Assembly (NCBI GenBank): GCA_025765615.1
Contig: JAIVFJ010000077.1
Coordinates: 124,001-188,000, forward strand
Length of the DNA: 64,000 nucleotides
Reading direction: 5' to 3'
From: Zopfochytrium polystomum
Taxonomy: Eukaryota; Chytridiomycota; Chytridiomycetes; Chytridiales; Chytridiaceae
Positions 24,420 to 36,306 of this stretch are shown in pieces (position 1 is the stretch's first letter; each line of letters opens with the position of its first letter). Under the pieces are notes generated by a model. That model did not search any database and was not told the origin of the DNA. It worked only from the letters and a program-made list of their open reading frames with translations. Both the position numbers and the translations under genes were made by a program.

Positions 24420-26627
24420 TCAAAATGCAATCTGATCCAGCTTGTTGTTCTTGACGGCTTCGGGCATTCTGAGTGCGTAGTCTGGGCAAGCGCGTCACCA
24501 AAGTCTTCATCAGCCACAAGCCGAGATTCGATGGGGAAGAGGGGAGGTCGAGGAATGGGTGGAAAACAGAAACACGAAAGAAAAAAAGAAGCGTCTGAGA
24601 AAGCTTACCTCCGTTCTGCGTGATGTACCTCACCCACGGGAACGACTGGTACCCGCTCTTGTCAACAACCTTCAGGTACCGCACCTGAATGCCGGATGTC
24701 GTAAAATACGGGATCTCAAACTTGACAGAGATGGGCGGGCGTTTGTTTGGGTCCTCTGGGTGCAGCATAAAGAAGAAATGGCCCCATAAACACGAGAGCA
24801 AAGCGACCGCCTCAACCGTGCTCCTCACCGTTCTTCACGCTGGGCAAACCAAAATGCGCGCGCATCAAAAACTCCTGGCCGCCGGCAAACTGCTTGATTT
24901 TCCATACGACGGCATTCAGCTCGGGAGCGTACGAAACGGTGCCGACTGTACTCTGTTTGCAGATATCGAGGAATCAGTCCGAACGATGTGGCCTGAGCAT
25001 CTTCGACGGCAGTGAATGCCTCACCTTGAATTTCGGCGAGTCGGCATCCTCCGGGACGGGAATAATGATTTCGACGTTATTTGCCGTCGAGCGGCGCTTG
25101 AACTGCGCTCTCGCCTGCTCACACGTTATTAGCACAGTCTGCTCGATTTTAGTGCGCCAGACGCCTTACTTTGATCATGTACTCTATCCGCGATCCACTG
25201 TGGCTCTCGATGACAGCCTCACACCAGATCAGTGGCTTCACCTGTGGCGTTGTTTTGGTTGAGTCAAAGTCACGACTTGATGCTGGAAAGGCCCTCGACG
25301 CACCTGCGTGTTCAATCGATAGCTCATGAGCTCAAACTCTCCGTCGGGCGGGATGAACGAAATGGTGCGATCGCTTTCAAATCGTGACAGGCGGACGCAC
25401 TGGTGAAATTTGATGTCTTCCATCTCGACGGCCTTTCCTTTTGCCGGCGACCTGCCCGTGGTCTCAAATAGCACCTTGTCGTTGAGACCGAGACGCACGT
25501 CGGGCATTCCTGACAGGAAACACTTCATCTTTATGACGCCGAGGATTTCGGAACGAAGAACGTTTCCGTTCGAATTGACCTGAATCGAAATAGCGGGAAG
25601 GAATAAGTTTTCAGCCCTCATCCTCTTTGAAAGAGATGAAACGAAATTTTCTGCTTTATTCCAAGAAAAACTTGGTCTTACCAGGAGGTTCACGCTCTCA
25701 ATTACGTCCAAAAACACCTCGTTCTTCCTGTACTTGAGCCCCTCACTTCGCCAAGAAAACCGCGTTGGTAACTGCCATGGGGGGGCGAGCCTGGGATTCG
25801 AGCTTGTAGGACTCTTGGGTGATATATTCCTGAAGGATCTTGCTTTCGGTGGTCTGCGGGTATCCAAAGTCCATCATTTCGTCGAGCAGTTCGTAGATGA
25901 TGACAAAGTTGTCGCGGATCGACTCCTCCTCCAGCTCCTTGAAGTACTCGGCGAAAACATGGCAGAGCTTGTGAAGGAAAAGAAGGATCGTGGCCGCGTT
26001 CGAGTTTTTCTTTGTCATCGCCAGAACTGGAAGAAACAGTAAATAGTAAGGAAAAGGATGAATGAGATCCGGGTTGAAAAACCATTAGGTGGGAGGACCA
26101 AATCTCTGAGGAGCAAAACGTTCAACCCAAGTATACTCACGGTACAAGTTGTTGTGCCGAATGTACAAAAAGTTGACGCCGTCGTCTGTGGACACGACCG
26201 GGCTGGGGGTCTGCTCTTCGTCTTCGGCCTCGAGGACGAGCGGCATGAACTTGTCGACGGCGGACATTGGGATATCGCCGCGGTAGTTTCGGGAAATGAG
26301 GACCTGTTCGGAGGGGAAGAGGGAGGGGAAGCATATGGGGTGAGAGGGATTTTTCAGGTAATTGCGCGTTGGCCGCACTGATCTTCCACGCGTGCCCGTT
26401 TCTCTTCCCTTGCGATCTGGGGGTGTGACCGTTTTCCCCGGTTCCTTTCCTTTCCCAACGCCCACGATCCGCCCTCGCGGAGCTCATGGAGCCGCATCGC
26501 GATCCAGGAACCGCCAAGGGAAAGGGAGGGGAGGAGTCGGGGATGTGCATATGTGTTTTTTGTTCTTGGCGCAGCGTTACCCAACCTTTCCCTTCAAGTC
26601 CAAGATGAAGATGGCGCTCAGGGTCAT
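24420..26627 (-). CDS. AP1M: AP-1 complex medium subunit mu, with a one-base frameshift
   Basis: Mu adaptin of the AP-1 clathrin adaptor; it binds Tyr-based sorting signals at the trans-Golgi network and endosomes. Nine exons on the minus strand: 26627-26586, 26303-26141, 26026-25682, 25579-25304, 25241-25170, 25114-25025, 24952-24829, 24755-24609 and 24481-24420. Seen in order: MTLSAIFILDLKGK, the longin-like N-terminal domain (YFKELEEESIRDNFVIIYEL in part), then the mu homology domain (GVIKMKCFLSGMPDVRLGL, ESHSGSRIEYMIK, PYFTTSGIQVRYLKVVDKSG, WVRYITQNG). In exon 3 a run of four A (25756-25759, plus strand) is one base longer than the frame allows. Removing one base gives 1320 nt and 439 aa (human about 423). 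The tail ends in an unusual MPEAVKNNKLDQIAF. AP-1 fits better than AP-2 by its C terminus. Confidence 0.92.
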
Positions 26628-26639
26628 GATGGCGGCTGA

Positions 26640-26702
26640 CGGCGATGCGATGCTATTTGCGATGCGATGCGATGCGATGCGTGCGTGCGTGCGTGCGTGC
26701 GC
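26640..26702 (+). repeat. GATGC/GTGC microsatellite
   Basis: GCGAT/GATGC units followed by about five GTGC units lie just upstream of the AP-1 mu start codon, in its likely 5' UTR or promoter. Confidence 0.75.
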
Positions 26703-26888
26703 ACGGATGGAGCGCTTTGTGTTAGAGAGAGATCAGCAGCTAGCCGTTGTCGCAGAGGTGGTGGCGGTGGTTGGTGAGACCAAGTATTTAGTAAATACTG
26801 CCGAGGGGCGACCGCAGGCACGAAAAAAAAAAAATGAAGAGGGAGCGTGGGAGGCGCGCTCCTTTCTCACTTGCAGGCGCTAACACAC

Positions 26889-26947
26889 CGCGCGCGCGCG
26901 CGCTCTCGCACACACGTTCACACACATACACGCACATACACATACAC

Positions 26948-26993
<46 letters not shown>

Positions 26994-26998
26994 ACAAC
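26889..26998 (+). repeat. (CG)n/(CA)n microsatellite
   Basis: A CG run followed by an interrupted and then pure CA repeat. It is simple sequence with no gene. Confidence 0.9.
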
Positions 26999-27690
26999 AT
27001 CTTATCAGCAAGATGCCACAAAAGAAAGCCTCTTCGCTGCTTTTTGTTTCAAGTTCCCTATCCAAGAATCCTCATTTGATGGTATAATGCTGGGCCTTGG
27101 CATGACTCAGGCGAAGAAACCTGTACGTTCCCGTCCACTGGCATGTGTAACCTACCGCTGACATATTATGTAATACCAGTTTCAAAGTATTCACTCCTTT
27201 TCGAACTAGAAGCAAATCTATGCCTCACATTCCAAGGCTCCAGTATTCTGTGAGAGTAGGGTTCAGTTTGCTGGTTCTATTTCTTTTAAGCGTTCACTTC
27301 AAGAGAAATGGCGTCGCTCAAAGGTCTGCGAAGGGCTAACTTCACCGTGCTTCGCACCAGGACCACCTCGCTGCAGCTTGAAGTTGACAGCACTGCTGCT
27401 GTATGCACCTTTTTTTGGTTAGGTTTATGATGCAAAGAGACCAAAGACTGAGTTTCGCCATTAGCGGACCGATGTTTCTTTTCATTTCGCGTTTTACAGT
27501 GCTGATTATTGTTCTCAGTCACAGCGGATGCCACTTTCAGTAGAAACAAACAGCATTGATACTTCTCTTGCAATTCGAAGAAAGACGGATTTCAAGTCGC
27601 AGGACTGCAGGAACACCTGAATACCCAGGTATCAGCCCCATGCTAAACCATCTGTCGACACATACGTCATGGTTTACAGTGAGTGGTCCG
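26999..27690. other. Intergenic; no gene seen
   Basis: No recognisable coding region or RNA gene. Short ORFs on both strands lack family features. Confidence 0.5.
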
Positions 27691-27694
27691 CCCG

Positions 27695-27885
27695 ATGCAG
27701 ACCCAGGTGCTGGCTTGTGCTGTTGACAAATACTTCGAGTATTAAGTGGAACAGGAACCTGGTGTTAACAGTTTTCCTCCTCCTCCTCTGTTCAAGCAGA
27801 TAATATAGGAGAGATTTTTACCCTGTGCTGGTCACACCTGCCTAACAACTATTATAGGTGCATATCATCATTCTCCTGATTGACT
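27695..27885 (+). repeat. Copia-family LTR fragment
   Basis: It matches the middle of the LTR at 28071 (from GACCCAGGTGCTGGCTTGTG through GTGCATATCATCATT). Both ends are missing. Confidence 0.8.
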
Positions 27886-28065
27886 CTGTCATTCAATCTG
27901 GGCTTGCGATAGTGCATTCAAAAGGCCTGAATCTCCTCTTTCCAACATGCTATCACACAGCTCTCAACAACTTCTCTTCGCAATTCTATCGGCCTCCAAA
28001 GTTGGACACCCCTGGTCCAACTTTACCAGCCATCTCCTCATCGACCAGGAGCGATCAGAGGACGC

Positions 28066-28485
28066 CCTTATGTTAGGCGGAACTGACTGGTTAGCACCAA
28101 GAGGCACAAGACAGACCCGAACCTATTGTGACTGTCAGTTATCGTTCTCACAATGCCCATGGGAGAGCGAGCCACCGCCAACGCAGACCTGGGTGCTGGC
28201 TTGTGCTGTTGACAAATACTCCGAGTATTAAGTGGAATGGAAACCTGGTGTCAACAGATTTCCTCCTCCTCTGCTCAAGCAGATAATATACGAGAGGCTT
28301 TTACCCTGTGCCAGTCACGCTTGCCTAGCAACTATTACAGCGTGTATATCATCATCATGTATCAATAATTCATAACAGTTTTTTTTTCTCTTTCTCTCCA
28401 AGTTCGGGAGAAGGACCACAAACACACATCTCCACTTCATTCACTCCTTCCACTCACCCACTCAGAGTAGACTGTTTACACCTTA
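28066..28485 (+). mobile_element. Solo LTR, copia family, with 5-bp target duplication
   Basis: The 410-bp LTR at 28071-28480 starts TGTTAGGCGG and ends ACTGTTTACA. It is flanked on both sides by CCTTA (28066-28070 and 28481-28485), the 5-bp duplication expected of a copia integrase. The family link comes from a sequence-matching LTR directly after a copia RNase H fragment at 31181. Confidence 0.93.
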
Positions 28486-28566
28486 CACGCTTGAATAGCT
28501 CTGCTTCCGCTCTTTCGATTGGCTAAAAGCGCTTCTCCCCACAACTCTTGCTGTGAGACTGTGCTC

Positions 28567-28890
28567 TCTAAATCCTCACCCTGGGCTATGGGTGGCAAAT
28601 AGAGCAATGACCGAAATACCAATCCTGAAAAGTGAAAAAGGGCAAAAAGGAGATGTCTAGGGGTCACTAGACAGGGCAATGTATTTGGAGTCTTAAGAAG
28701 CCCAAGAAACACAAAGAAACTCTCTTACTACACACAAAGAGAAGACTCTCACACTCAGACCAAAGGCAACTGTGAAAAGGTGGTACACTAGCAAAGAATG
28801 TGCAGGGTTCTCTGGTCCATGACACAGAGTGGGCCCAATGGGAGGCAAAAGCCAAAGCCAAAGGGGACCGGGAAATCCGGTAACAATGCT
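28567..28890 (+). repeat. Dispersed repeat A, copy 1
   Basis: It matches 51389-51687 and then 53106-53130 (GCTATGGGTGGCAAATAGAG, AAAAAGGAGATGTCTAGGGG, CTCTGGTCCATGACACAGAG). In this copy the sequence is continuous; in the other it is split by an LTR insertion. The longer stretch to about 29490 may belong to the same element. I see no intact ORF in it. Confidence 0.75.
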
Positions 28891-29497
28891 GGAGGTGCAA
28901 GAGGTAGCAAGCTCCAGGGAGCGGCACTAAGTGCAGCACTCCAATCCAACTGAAGAAGATAAGAGAGTGGGGAGGAAAGTGGCCAGACCCTGGTCTGTTG
29001 GAGCCACACCATGGAGCAAGGCTCCCTCTCTGCCAAAGACAAGCCCTAAGTTGAAGTGGGTTGGACACAGAGGGCAAACACAAGGAACAGTTAGTGTGCA
29101 GAGGTGTCTGTTGAATTAAATCAGAACTGTTTTCCACTTAACAGGACCAGACACAACTTGTCTCACTCCAAGGAGAAGTTCCAACTCAATCCAAGGACGG
29201 GGCACACAGGGTGGGAGACAGTGGGACTCTTCTTGCTTCATCCTACTTGGACACAGACATCTGCCTCACCAGGCCAGAGGAATCCCCTATCTTCCACTCC
29301 CACACACAAGTGTGGCACCATGACAACACAGGCATTAATCTGAGGGAAAGAGGGTCTGAACCCAGTGAAGGCCAGGCCCACCAGAGGCCACAGGAGCCAA
29401 CAACCAGAGAGGAGGGGGCATACCTGAGAGACCATTCCTGCAGCAGTACCTGACCAGCCAGCTCATTCATATCACCTTGAGAGACCTGGATTTGACT

Positions 29498-30716
29498 AGA
29501 TGTATTGACAGGAACCTAGAGGCACCACCACAGATTTACCCTCCATCCTTCCATCAACAAGTGGCTCCTACCCAGTCCAACCCAAACAGCATGCAGAATG
29601 GTGAGGTGCACTGGGGATTGAACCCAACACACTGCCATGATGGCCAAGAGGAACGAACCCTCCTGTCACACACCAGGGGACTGCAACCCCCAGCTCATAC
29701 ACACAGTCAGGAAGAAAAGGGCAGGCAAGGCAACGTCAGGCACAGGTTCACACACTCAACAAGATGGGGGGCAGCTGCTCAAATAGGAAAGCGTTGGAAT
29801 CACCAAGGAGGAAAACAAAAGGAGGGAAAACACATACAAAACAGTAAAACAATAAATAAAATAGTAACGAAAGATTGGGAGGAGTGAATCACCAAGAAAT
29901 GGGGCTGAGACAGCCAAACAAGGAAGACCGCCCAGAGAATCATGGGGCATTTCTTGGCAAACAGAAGGGAGAGGGCTGGCAAGAAATGATTGGTGCAGAT
30001 AAGAAGACAGTCACTCTCAGCCACAAGAAAGGAAAGACACAGACAGAGACAACAAGGAAGAAATAAAAGAGAAAACAGGAAAAACAGAAAAAACAGGATA
30101 AATTACTAATTGAAAAAATAAGTTAAAATCACCAATGAAAAGATAAAGAAAAACCCTGTGATCTCATACCCTTTTATGAGGCATTACATCATGGTAGGAG
30201 GTTGAGCTTGTTAGCTCTGCCATCATCTTGTTAACTCTGTCCATCTGGGCTTAGCACTTCTCCCACAGAAGTGTTTCAGTTCTAAGTCATTTCCAAAAGT
30301 GAGGGCATTCGCCAGGCATAGTAGGACTTTGCATTTATGCTCAGTCTGTCAACTAGCAGGTCTCAATCTTGGCACCTTCCCAATTGAAGGGAACGCTCTT
30401 ACCACTGAGTGAGGGAGCCTTGTGTCAGCAATTAGAATCAAGACTGAGTCCTTGTGTCTGCAAAATCACCAATAATAACTAATAATAATAAATAATAATA
30501 ATAGAGCTCAGAGGCAGACGGACGGAGCCAGTTGGAGGCTGTATGGAAACCCAATAAATAATAAAAGAGTAGGAATCCAAGCCTAGTCACGTTTTGTCAG
30601 CAAAACGCAGGTCGAGACAGGTGGTAATCCTCACAATTACAAGTTAAAAAAAGGGTGTACACTTAATTTTATTTGAGGTCACAGGCTTGACAGCCTTTCG
30701 TCCTCACACTGTCTCT
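29498..30716 (+). repeat. Dispersed ~1.2-kb repeat B, copy 1
   Basis: It aligns with 32388-33617 over its length. Shared blocks include TGTATTGACAGGAACC, CCTGTCACACACCAGGGGAC, AAACACATACAAAA, a TAATAATAA-type stretch in this copy, and the end TTATTTGAGGT..CAGGC..CGTCCTCACACT. Near 30350-30420 the minus strand is tRNA-like (A box CTCAGTGGTAAGAGCG, then AGATTGAGACC). It is probably a non-autonomous retroelement. Confidence 0.7.
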
Positions 30717-31565
30717 TGGGTCTCACGCAAACAGCATCGCGTTTCGCTATCCTCCACAGAAGCAGAATACTACTCACTTTCTGAAGCCTTCCAAGAATCA
30801 CAATGGCTACTAGCCATATTATCAGAGTTGCAACTCCCCACACAGTGGCCACTACCAGTCCTTGTGGACAATCAATCTGCAATTGCACTCGGTGCTCAAC
30901 CCTCCCACACATGTTCGCACAAAACACATTGACATACGTGCTCATTTCCTCCGACAAGGCGTAGCCACTGGAGAGATCACTGTACGCTACGTACCAACCA
31001 GTGACCAGATTGCAGACATTCTCACAAAACCACTCTCAACATCTCATCACCTGCGACTGACCTCACTTCTTGGCCTCTGACCCTGCTCCCACCTTTCGAA
31101 CACCCTTTTGGTCGAAGCCTCAGATGCTTATGCAGGCTTTGCCTAACAGGTGCTACACCCATGACCATTGTGTGGGAGGCTGTAAGGCAGAACTGACTGG
31201 TTAGAAGCAAGAGGCACAAGACAGACCTGAACCAATTGTGACTGTCAGTTATCATTCTCACAATGCCCATGGGAGAGAGAGCCACCATCAATGCAGACCT
31301 GGACGCTGGCTTGTGCTGTTGACAAATACTCCAAGTATTAAGTGGAATGGAAACCTGGTGTTAACCGTTTTCCTCCTCCTCTGCTCAAGCAGATAATATA
31401 GGAGAGGTTTTTACTCTGTGCCAGTCACACTTGCCTTGCAACTATTACAGTGTGCATATCGTCATTATGTGTCAATTATTCATGACAGAGTATTTCTCTT
31501 TCTCTCCAAGTTGGGGAGAAGGACCACCCACAAACTCACATCTCCACCTCATTCACTCCTTCCAG
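30688..31565 (+). mobile_element. 3' end of a Ty1/copia retrotransposon with truncated 3' LTR
   Basis: Frame 30687-30932, continued with a frame change at 30900-31077, encodes copia-type RNase H: VSLSSTEAEYYSLSEAFQE, then PLPVLVDNQSAIAL, then IDIRAHFLRQ and VRYVPTSDQIADILTKPL. These are textbook copia C-terminal blocks. A purine-rich tract (TGTGGGAGGC, 31171-31180) comes just before a copia-family LTR that starts TGTAAGGCAG at 31181 and breaks off near 31565. The 5' part of the element is absent; the coding part is frameshifted. Confidence 0.9.
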
Positions 31566-32014
31566 GAGAGAGAAACAGACAGACAGACAGAGAGGCAGAG
31601 AGAGAGACAGGCAGACAGGCGCCCTGTCAGTCAGTCTGTCAGTCTCTCTGCCACTCCCAGGTAGACAGACAACCTGGTGGCGTCCTTTTCCAGGTCGCCG
31701 TGCTGAGTTTTGATTCCGCACCAAAGACAAAAAGTTAAACCGCTCAAATGCAATTAGGAAAATAGTTTAGCCGTAACCCCTTGTTCTTTTCAGTGGATTG
31801 ATATTAGGCACTGGAAGGTTGTCATCTCGGCTCAATGCCAGAAACACCAGCTTTTTGGAGTGTGACATGTGGACACGACCGAGCTGCATTCAGCCACATC
31901 CACTGCTCTCACATTTCTCTCACAAGAACACTATCAAACCCATCCATCCCAACGATCCCCCCCTCACCCAGCAGCTGTCGGTTTATGAAACATGGTGTTG
32001 GTGGGCAAATATTG
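31566..32014. other. Short intergenic stretch with CAGA repeats
   Basis: GACAGACAGACA-type simple sequence at 31575-31640; nothing else recognised before the tRNA gene. Confidence 0.5.
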
Positions 32015-32112
32015 GCCCGGTTAGCTCAGTTTGGTAGAGCGTGAGACTTTTAGGGCTCTGGCGGGCTTGGAAAGGCATCTTAAGGTCGTGGGTTCGACCC
32101 CCACATCGGGCG
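32015..32112 (+). tRNA. tRNA-Lys (TTT) with ~25-nt intron, copy A
   Basis: The acceptor GCCCGGT pairs with ATCGGGC, with discriminator G. The D arm is TAGCTCAGTTTGGTAGAGC and the T arm GTGGGTTCGACCCCCAC. The anticodon stem TGAGA/TCTTA frames CTTTTA with an intron at 37/38 (GGGCTCTGGCGGGCTTGGAA plus a few bases). Confidence 0.95.
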
Positions 32113-32387
32113 CTTCCAAACGTCTTGCGCTCGACAACTAGGATTGGTCTCTGTGCAATGTCTGATACTTCTGTGAGCACAGCTTAGTTCCCATTATCAA
32201 AAGGGAGGAACCCAGAGAACAGAGAATACGACAGTTTGTTGTTCCTGCCCAGCTCACTGCCATGAATCCAGCAATAATCACATCCTATGATGCAATAGGA
32301 AGCGGTTATGCAGTTTAGGACCCGCACGGCCCACTGGCTGTGGCGTCCCATTGGTTTCCCAACAGGCACCTTTCTTGGATTTGAAGC

Positions 32388-33617
32388 GATGTATTGACAG
32401 GAACCGGCAAGGCACTACCACAGTTTTACCCTCCCACCTTCCATCATCAAGTAGCTCCTACCCCAGACCAGCCTAAATAGTATGCAGAATGGTGAGGTGA
32501 ACCCAGTACACTGCCATAAATGGCCAAGAGAACCAATTCTCCTGTCACACACCAGGGGACTGCCACCCCCAGCTCATACACACAGTCAGAGAAGGAAAAA
32601 GGGCAGGCAAGAAGACTTCAGGTACAGGTTCTAAGGGGCAACAAGAATGGGGGGTGGGCTGCTTAAATAGGAGAGGGTTGGAATCAGCAGGGTGAAGGAA
32701 GAAGGAGGGGAAAAGAAGGGAAAACACATACAAAAGAACAAAACAATAAATAAAACAACAAAGAAGAGAGAGGAGGAGTGAGTCACCAAACAATGGGGCT
32801 GAGCCATCAAACAAGGAAGACAGCTCAGAAAATCATGGAGCATTTCTTGGCATCAGCTGCCAAGAAAGATGGAGGAGATGGGGCGAGCTGATTGGTGCAA
32901 AGAGGAAGACAGTCACTCACAGCCACAAAAGAAAAGAGAGACACACACAGAGACAACAAACAAACAAATAAATAAAAAATAAAACAGTAAAAACAGGAAA
33001 AACAGGATAAACTACTAATTGAAAAAATAAGTAAAAATCATCAAAAAAGAAAGGAGAAAAAACCCTATGATCTCATACAGCCTTTCATCATGGTAGCTTA
33101 TGTAGCAGCTCTGTGTTAGCTCTGTGTACACCTGGACTCTGTACTTCTACCCACTGAAGCATATCATCCTAATCCATTTCCAAGGGGGGCAAGGCTTAGT
33201 AATTGTGCAGAACGTAGCATTTCTGCATCATTCAGTCAGTGACTGCCATCATGTCTCAAACTTAGCACCTTTCCCATTGAAGAGAGCGCTCTACACCACT
33301 GAGCTAGAGGGCCTCTGGCCAGTAGTGCAGAGCGGCCTGAGCCATTCGGCCTGCAACTTAGTGCGTAATAATAACATGAATAATATACATGGCCGCGGCT
33401 AAGAGACAGTCCAAATCTCAGTGGTTCGGCATGCAGGGACAATAATAACCCATGAAAATAATAAGAAACGGGGTCCAGCTGTGTTACGTCACTTTCGTGA
33501 AACGTTGTTTGGTCGAGTCAAATTGATAATCCTCACAAGTTATCAGTTAATAAAGCGGGGTATACTCTTTTTATTTGAGGTTGCAGGCCCAACAACCTGT
33601 CGTCCTCACACTATACT
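32388..33617 (+). repeat. Dispersed ~1.2-kb repeat B, copy 2
   Basis: Second copy of the repeat at 29498-30716, same orientation. On the minus strand at about 33245-33318 it is again tRNA-like: TAGCTCAGTGGTGTAGAGCG, then a B-box-like GTTTGAGAC. Both copies end in CGTCCTCACACT. Confidence 0.7.
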
Positions 33618-34298
33618 ATGTCCAAAAAGAGCGCCCAGCAAAACCGCAGGAGCCACTCCTGCCGTGTGATGTGGAAGAGTGGGCCGTAAGGATTGGTGGA
33701 TAGGATAGGATGGGATGAAACTGGCTTAAACAAAACTGTATCCTATCCCAAGCCTTCTGAACCATATCCTAACTGGTGCAACCGAGCCTTAACCAGAACT
33801 AAGGCTGCGCACCGCAGACTTGGAGCGTACTTTTAGTAACAACTGCCCCGCAACCGACAACACAGTTGCCCAATGCGCAGCTGCAACTTTTGTTTCTTCG
33901 TTTTTGTAAACCACCTATAGTCGGCAGAACCACAGCACGGACCGAGGCCTTAAAAAAAGGCCGTTCCGCCCCTCAAAGGTTGGGTCCGGTCCGGGAAAGG
34001 GTCGGTCTAGTGCGCAGGAACTGGGTTCCGTGTACCGGTCCGTTGGCACGGACCGCCACGGACCCACAGGAAGGGCCGGTCTGTCGAGAGCCTTAATTGT
34101 GGCGAGTGGGGGCCAAAGTTGTCCTTTTCATAACTGCTTGCAGAACACAGCGTAGCCAAGGACCAGTCTGAGATAACTTGTAGTCACACAGGAATGGTCC
34201 AATACGTGCCAATATCAGACCTACTCACCCACCTAGTGCAAGCAGGTTTGAAGACGATTTTAGGAAATCAAGAATAAAACCTTCTGTAAGTAGCCACA
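33618..34298. other. Intergenic with small inverted repeats; no gene
   Basis: Contains GGATAGGATAGG facing CCTATCCC (33699-33750) and a GC-rich cluster of GGTCCG/CGGACC inverted motifs at about 33985-34070. No ORF of note. Confidence 0.5.
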
Positions 34299-34397
34299 GC
34301 CCGGTTAGCTCAGTTTGGTAGAGCGTGAGACTTTTAAGGGCCTCTGGAGGCACGAAAGTACATCTTAAGGTCGTGGGTTCGACCCCCACATCGGGCG
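34299..34397 (+). tRNA. tRNA-Lys (TTT) with ~26-nt intron, copy B
   Basis: The mature part matches the gene at 32015 at every stem, with the same anticodon TTT. The intron sequence after CTTTTA differs (AGGGCCTCTGGAGGCACGAA and on). The body is conserved while the intron varies, as expected for functional copies. Confidence 0.95.
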
Positions 34398-34839
34398 GCA
34401 TCATGATTACTCATCCCCATGCCTTCTTAACCCATATAATAACGGGCATTTCAAGCTGTATTGTACCTCCTGATATTGCCCCGACAACTCAATAGAGAAA
34501 TTTGAGAGAAAAAAAAACGTGCTGATCCGCTAAATCACTGCCCGAGCAGCAGCTGCATCTTGTGATCTGAACGCTCCCCGATCATGATCTTTGGTCAATT
34601 CTCCATGTATGGTGAAAATCTCAGACTACAAGTGAAATTTGCTCAAATTGGTGCAAAGTTCAGGTACAATTTTTGTGCAAGGTTGCAGTCCTGCTCTGGC
34701 CCTGTGTCCTTTCGTTGAAGCACTTACTTGAGGGTACAATTACACTCATTTGGCATTTGCAATTACAAGAACAACTGCTCCTGCTGTTGTTTGTGCTTTC
34801 GCAGCTTGACATTGCAGGACAACCGCTGGCAACTGCCAG

Positions 34840-35065
34840 ATCTTTGTCAGATTGTCACATCATCGTCAGGTCAATGTCAGATTTTCGTCAGATTGTCTTC
34901 AGATCATCATATCATCGTCAGATTGTTGCCAGATTGACTCCAGATCGTTACCAGAATGCCTGATTGTCGTCAGATTGCCAGATCATCATCCGATTGTTGT
35001 CAGATTTTCTTCCGATTGTCAGATCATCATCAGATTGACTCCAGATTGCTGCCAGATTGCCTCCA
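34840..35065 (+). repeat. Degenerate short tandem repeat (CAGATTGTC-type) at the LINE 5' end
   Basis: More than a dozen imperfect units of CAGATTG/TCGTCAGATTGTC lie in a row directly before the LINE ORF1. It could be a tandem 5' UTR/promoter of the element or an unrelated satellite. Confidence 0.6.
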
Positions 35066-35177
35066 GCAATCGCCGTCCTTGCCCCCCTAACCAGACTGCA
35101 CCCCCTTCACCACCACAACCACATTGCAACCACATCACAACCTTTGTGCTGAATTGGGATTGGTACCCCCCTATTTC

Positions 35178-36306
35178 ATGAGTGGCCCACCTCCCTCAAT
35201 GTTCTTCGGCAACCACGCTGATCAACACATATTGACAATTACCACTCAGCCAGACCCCACTATTGCCCCACTCACTGAACTTGACATTCTACACTTCACC
35301 TCCACTTCCAACCTCACCATCCAACAGCAGCCCTTGCTCTCAAAGGACCAGACTTCTTACTTGCTCCACCTTCTGCATCCTTTGTCAGACGAACAGGCTG
35401 CCTGTCTTCACACCACATCCCCACACATTAAATTTTCTTACACCTGTCGACTACCAGCTGCCGCCACAGAATTCACCAACGAACCTGCCAACCAACTCGT
35501 CCTCCAACACCTGGCTCCTGGAACTACTGGAAAAAACTTTGATGAGCTGAAGGACTCCCTGCGGCATGCAATCACCTCTGCTTTATCCTCCTGTGGCTCC
35601 ATAATGGCTATTCATTTTGCACACCACCAGCTTTCCGCCTCTGCATCTGCCACAGTTCTTTTTAACAGCCCTCCTCACAATCCCCCTCAGTTCATAACTA
35701 TTATGGGTGCAGGTGTCACAATTCGACCACTGGAACCTTCTGCAGAAAACCAGCAGCGAATCAGTGATGAAAAGCAATGCACAGCTGTCCTTTATAACAT
35801 TCGTCGCTCCACAAGTATCTATGACCTTGAGGCCATCCAATATGAGTTTGGGTGCACGTCAGTTCGCATTTCCAGGATTCTTCAACTCAGCAAAGGGCAC
35901 CGCTGGCCTTTTGTCGTCTGCCCATTTTGTTTTTACAACCCGCGCATTGATGTTGCAAAAAACTAACCAATCAGTTGTCTTCAATTGCCGTGCCCTCCCA
36001 TTTCACCCACTCCAAAAGGAAGATTTCACTCCCTTCCCCTGCTGTCGCCATTGTGGAAACTCCAACCATACCTCTCAATCTTGCAAAACTGGCTGCCCCT
36101 CTGGCTCACTCCTTAACCAAGCCACTTCAGCAGATTCCAAAGACAACAGCCAGACAGCTCGGGCCCCTCCTGACACCACAACTCCCCCACCTGTCCCGCC
36201 TGCCCCCCCTTCTGTCCCTCCTCCAGAGCTGCAGTCAATTTTGAAGGTCCTTGAAAACATCCAGCAACAGCTTCACGCACAACAGACCTCTTGCGCACAG
36301 AGCTGA
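35178..36306 (+). pseudogene. LINE ORF1, frameshifted
   Basis: The first frame opens at ATG 35178 and runs to 35966. The sense reading shifts near 35870 to the frame that ends at 36306. The second part carries a zinc knuckle CRHCGNSNHTSQSC (CX2CX4HX4C) and a Pro-rich tail. Nucleic-acid-binding ORF1 proteins of LINEs have this make-up. Confidence 0.75.

Noticed and set aside
26880..27065. ORFs of Cys-Val or His-Thr repeats
   Set aside because: Translations of the CA/GT microsatellite in six frames.
34840..35065. CRISPR-like array
   Set aside because: Units are short, imperfect and contiguous without unique spacers, and the genome is eukaryotic.
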